Source: Flavobacteriales bacterium (lineage in GTDB: Bacteria; Bacteroidota; Bacteroidia; Flavobacteriales_D; Sanyastnellaceae). Taken from it: DNA of 18,440 nt. The translations under genes were made by a program, and so were the position numbers. The notes beneath the pieces were generated by a model. It was not told the origin of the DNA. It made no database searches and saw nothing but the letters and a program-made list of their open reading frames with translations. Positions 15,967 to 18,440 of the stretch are shown here, in pieces. The stretch is taken from assembly GCA_028825055.1 (NCBI GenBank), contig JAPKAW010000014.1, positions 1 through 18,440 of the forward strand, read 5' to 3'. Every line of letters starts with the position of its first letter. Positions within the stretch are counted from its first letter, which is position 1.

Positions 15967-17066
15967 TCTTCTGGGAGCAAGGCTTGATTCCAACCTTCCG
16001 TTTCCCAGTACACGTGTGTGTCGTTTTCTGCAGCTGAAATAAAGTAAGCTTCAATCGCTTCCTCAGGATGGTTGTCTCGGTATTCCTTGATGAATGACCT
16101 TCCACGATCCGGGCCCCATACCATGCACGCTGTTGCCAAAGCGTCTGCTGTAGAGGCATCCACCGCTTTGATCGTAACACTCAACAAACCATGCGTTACA
16201 GGGTACCCCGTAAAAGGGCTTATGGTGTGAGAGCGTTTGACTCCATCGACTTCATGAAATTTTCGGTAGTTCCCACTGGTGCAGATGGCCGCGTCCTGCA
16301 CATTTACAACCACCTGTAAAGGACGTTCTCCCCAAGCAGCGTCCACGGGACGATCGATGGCAATCCGCCAGGGTTTGCCATCGTTGCGGACTCCCATGCA
16401 CTTGACCTCTCCCCCTACTTCAACCATATAATTAGATACTCCGTTTTCCATGAGCGCATCCCCGAGCAAATCCACGGTAAGTCCTTGGGCTATGGCATTG
16501 AAATCGACGGAGGTTTCAAGGTCTCCCTTCCGAACATGTGTTCGCTTATAGATCCTGCCTTCCTCAACTTCATCCAAGTCTATACGATCCGTTGTCATAC
16601 CGACATGCACTAATATTTCCTCCACATCTTCTCGTGCAACGGAGGTCCTGTTCTGCAATCCAAACCCCCACAGTTCCACCAAAGGATGAACAGTCGGGTC
16701 AAAAGCCCCTTCCGAAGCAGAATGCATCTCCAAACACTTGTCCCATAGGACCGACCACAAACGATTTGAATCATCAAATGAAAAAACCGTTTGATCGCTC
16801 TTAAAAGCATTCACCGCATTGATGCGGGAGTCCGGTCGCCATAAATTGAATTCGACGTCGACTTGCTCCAACACCTCCTCAATGACCCGCTGGTCCACAG
16901 AGTCCGCTCCGTGGTATTTGATAACATAGGTTGTTCCCTGAGTGTCCCCTTGATGCACGATGTTATTCTTCGCAATCACCCTCTCTTCAGAAGAACCACA
17001 ACCACAAACAACAACAAAGGCCCACCCGAAAAGGAAGGCCTTGTTGAAGCGGGCGAAAAATATCAT
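15957..17066 (-). CDS. apbE: FAD:protein FMN transferase ApbE
   Basis: ApbE uses FAD to attach FMN covalently to Thr residues of target proteins; in Na+-NQR the targets are NqrB and NqrC. The ATG at 17066 gives 369 residues and a lipoprotein-like signal ending VVVCGC (C23), consistent with an envelope enzyme. The longer in-frame start at 17123 lies inside nqrF and is unlikely. Family motifs are GTTYVIKY, FDPTVHPL (122-129), VDFNAIAQG (187-195), EVGGEV, TSGNYRKF, HTISPFTG (280-287) and DASTADALAT (303-312), the Mg/FAD site. It begins one base after the nqrF stop, with GGTGGG just upstream as a possible ribosome-binding site. It is the last gene of the visible nqr operon. Confidence 0.95.
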   Translation of the reverse strand: MIFFARFNKAFLFGWAFVVVCGCGSSEERVIAKNNIVHQGDTQGTTYVIKYHGADSVDQRVIEEVLEQVDVEFNLWRPDSRINAVNAFKSDQTVFSFDDSNRLWSVLWDKCLEMHSASEGAFDPTVHPLVELWGFGLQNRTSVAREDVEEILVHVGMTTDRIDLDEVEEGRIYKRTHVRKGDLETSVDFNAIAQGLTVDLLGDALMENGVSNYMVEVGGEVKCMGVRNDGKPWRIAIDRPVDAAWGERPLQVVVNVQDAAICTSGNYRKFHEVDGVKRSHTISPFTGYPVTHGLLSVTIKAVDASTADALATACMVWGPDRGRSFIKEYRDNHPEEAIEAYFISAAENDTHVYWETEGWNQALLPEDQL

Positions 17067-17067
17067 C

Positions 17068-18363
17068 TTACCCACCAAAATCGTCAAAGCTGACATTCTC
17101 TTCAGGGACTCCCCAATCGTCACACATCTTGAGAACCGCTTGGTTCATCAATGGTGGGCCACAGAAATAAAATTCAATATCCTCTGGAGAATCGTGGTGA
17201 TTGAGTTGATGTTCGATAACGGCATTGTGCACGAAGCCCAAAAAGCCATCTCCTTCATCTGATACGTCCTTCTTGACTTTCCAGTCGTCTTCGTCTGAAG
17301 GCTCTGACAACACGACATGAAAATCAAAGTTTGGAAATTCCGATGCAATCTTATTGAAATCATCCAAGTAGAATAACTCACGCTTGGAGCGACCTCCATA
17401 CCAAAACGTCACCTTCCGATCCGTCTTTACGGTATGGAAGAGGTGAAACAAATGCGATCGCATTGGCGCCATGCCAGCACCGCCTCCGATGTAAATCATT
17501 TCAGAGCCAGTCTCCTTAATGAAGAATTCACCGTAAGGTCCTGAGATGGTCACTTTATCACCCTCTTTTTGTCCAAAAACAAAAGATGAACACACACCAG
17601 GATTGACTTGCATCCACGCATTTCGAACACGATCCCAAGGCGGAGTGGCGATCCGGATATTCAACATAACGATGTTTCCTTCAGCCGGGTGGTTTGCCAT
17701 AGAATAGGCCCGCACAATCGGTTCAGCATTCTTCATTTGCAAATCCCACAATCCAAACTTATCCCACTCATTTTGGAATGTCTTAGGGTCCTTGTGGTGA
17801 TCTGGATGAGCTGTTACATCCATGGTCTTAAAATCAACGACCGTCTCAGGCACATCGATTTGAATATACCCTCCTGCCTCAAACTCCAAGTGCTCTCCAT
17901 CAGGAAGTCGGACTACATATTCCTTGATGAAAGAAGCCACATTGTAGTTGGAAACTACCTCGCACTCCCACTTCTTGATGCCAAAAACCTCCTCAGGCAC
18001 ACGGATTTCCATGTCCTCTTTGACCTTGACTTGGCATCCCAGCCTCCAGTTGTTCTGGATTTCTTTACGACTAAAATGTGGCTCCTCTGTTGGGAGAATG
18101 CTTCCTCCTCCGCTGTCAACTTGGCATCGGCATTGAACACAAGTACCTCCACCTCCGCAAGCGGATGGCAAGAAAACACCATTGTTACCGAGTGTTGTAA
18201 GCAACGTACTCCCTCCACCGACTTGCAGTGTTCGTTCGCCGTTGATGACAATGCTAACATCACCGCTTGGTGAAAGCTTCGCTTTCGCAAAAAGAAGAAG
18301 TCCTACTAGAAGCAGAATAACTGCTAAAAAGAACGCTATGGTCAATACTATCGTCGTTGCCAT
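17068..18363 (-). CDS. nqrF: Na+-translocating NADH:quinone reductase subunit F
   Basis: NqrF is the electron entry subunit of the sodium-pumping NADH:ubiquinone oxidoreductase. It passes electrons from NADH via FAD and a 2Fe-2S cluster to the membrane subunits. The 431 residues start with a membrane anchor (3-26), then a ferredoxin domain with C69, C75, C78 and C110 (CGGGGTCVQC...LGC). The FAD-binding RAYSMAN motif (218-224), the NADH-binding GGGAGMAPMRS (293-303), CGPPLMN (401-407) and the C-terminal VSFDDFGG follow. The length and motifs are standard. It begins five bases after the nqrE stop and is followed one base later by apbE. Confidence 0.98.
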   Translation of the reverse strand: MATTIVLTIAFFLAVILLLVGLLLFAKAKLSPSGDVSIVINGERTLQVGGGSTLLTTLGNNGVFLPSACGGGGTCVQCRCQVDSGGGSILPTEEPHFSRKEIQNNWRLGCQVKVKEDMEIRVPEEVFGIKKWECEVVSNYNVASFIKEYVVRLPDGEHLEFEAGGYIQIDVPETVVDFKTMDVTAHPDHHKDPKTFQNEWDKFGLWDLQMKNAEPIVRAYSMANHPAEGNIVMLNIRIATPPWDRVRNAWMQVNPGVCSSFVFGQKEGDKVTISGPYGEFFIKETGSEMIYIGGGAGMAPMRSHLFHLFHTVKTDRKVTFWYGGRSKRELFYLDDFNKIASEFPNFDFHVVLSEPSDEDDWKVKKDVSDEGDGFLGFVHNAVIEHQLNHHDSPEDIEFYFCGPPLMNQAVLKMCDDWGVPEENVSFDDFGG

Positions 18364-18368
18364 CTCAA

Positions 18369-18440
18369 TCAGATTTCAATGCCCATGAAACTCATGAAGG
18401 CAATGCCCATGAGTCCGGTGATGATAAACGTAATGCCCAA
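18369..18440 (-). CDS. nqrE: Na+-NQR subunit E, C-terminal end only (5' end outside window)
   Basis: The last 23 codons of a minus-strand frame enter from the right edge and stop with TGA at 18371-18369. The peptide LGITFIITGLMGIAFMSFMG is the typical final membrane helix of NqrE, ending GIEI. The position directly before nqrF is the conserved nqrABCDEF order. The identification rests on this short tail plus context. Confidence 0.85.
   Translation of the reverse strand: MGITFIITGLMGIAFMSFMGIEI

Noticed and set aside
17067..17123. Upstream start of apbE inside nqrF
   Set aside because: It would place about 19 residues before the lipoprotein signal; the ATG at 17066, one base after the nqrF stop, fits better.
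17608..18273. 221-residue plus-strand ORF opposite nqrF
   Set aside because: It is fully antisense to nqrF, whose motifs are complete, and has no recognisable domain.

Overview
The window looks like chromosomal DNA of a marine-type member of the Bacteroidota, most likely a Flavobacteriales relative. This is inferred from four things seen directly: large secreted proteins built from Cys-rich 'GC.D..ACNY...DDGSC' repeats, a secreted M1 metallopeptidase of the kind common in that order, an Na+-NQR operon ending in apbE, and Bacteroidota-style FolD, Ffh and MazG sequences. No rRNA, tRNA, CRISPR array, insertion sequence or prophage gene was seen. Base composition looks even across the window, with no obvious transferred island.

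Layout, left to right. (1) 1-3487, minus: 5' part of a very large modular secreted or surface protein that runs off the left edge with no stop. (2) 3488-3650: divergent control region with a perfect inverted repeat. (3) 3651-7923, plus: ffh, folD, ribD and a 10-TM DMT-type transporter in one compact run. (4) 7920-10301, minus: secreted M1 peptidase, tail-to-tail with the transporter. (5) 10380-11123, plus: SGNH/GDSL lipoprotein. (6) 12675-11126, minus: mazG followed by a coupled GIN-domain (DUF2807) lipoprotein. (7) 12712-13833, plus: PagL-like outer-membrane acyloxyacyl hydrolase. (8) 15651-13876, minus: secreted beta-helix-like protein ending in the same Cys-rich repeats plus a dockerin-like Ca loop. 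(9) 15745-15966, plus: small one-TM four-Cys protein resembling the NqrM assembly factor. (10) 18440-15957, minus: end of nqrE, then nqrF and apbE.

How the genes work together. The right end is a respiratory sodium-pump module. NqrF takes electrons from NADH, NqrE is a membrane subunit, ApbE covalently attaches FMN to NqrB/NqrC, and the small NqrM-like protein, encoded on the opposite strand and overlapping the apbE tail, is a candidate metal-centre maturation factor. The ffh-folD-ribD block is housekeeping: membrane targeting, one-carbon folate metabolism and riboflavin synthesis. Riboflavin is the precursor of the FMN and FAD that the Nqr complex needs, although nothing in the sequence links the two loci in regulation. 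The other genes are mostly cell-envelope or secreted functions.

I see no clearly new multi-gene defence or mobile system. The most interesting signals are the NqrM-like gene in an unusual convergent arrangement, a PagL-like enzyme whose expected catalytic Glu position holds Asn, a giant protein in which one beta-rich module is repeated three times between Cys-rich repeats, and an apparent domain insertion inside one of its HYR-like repeats.
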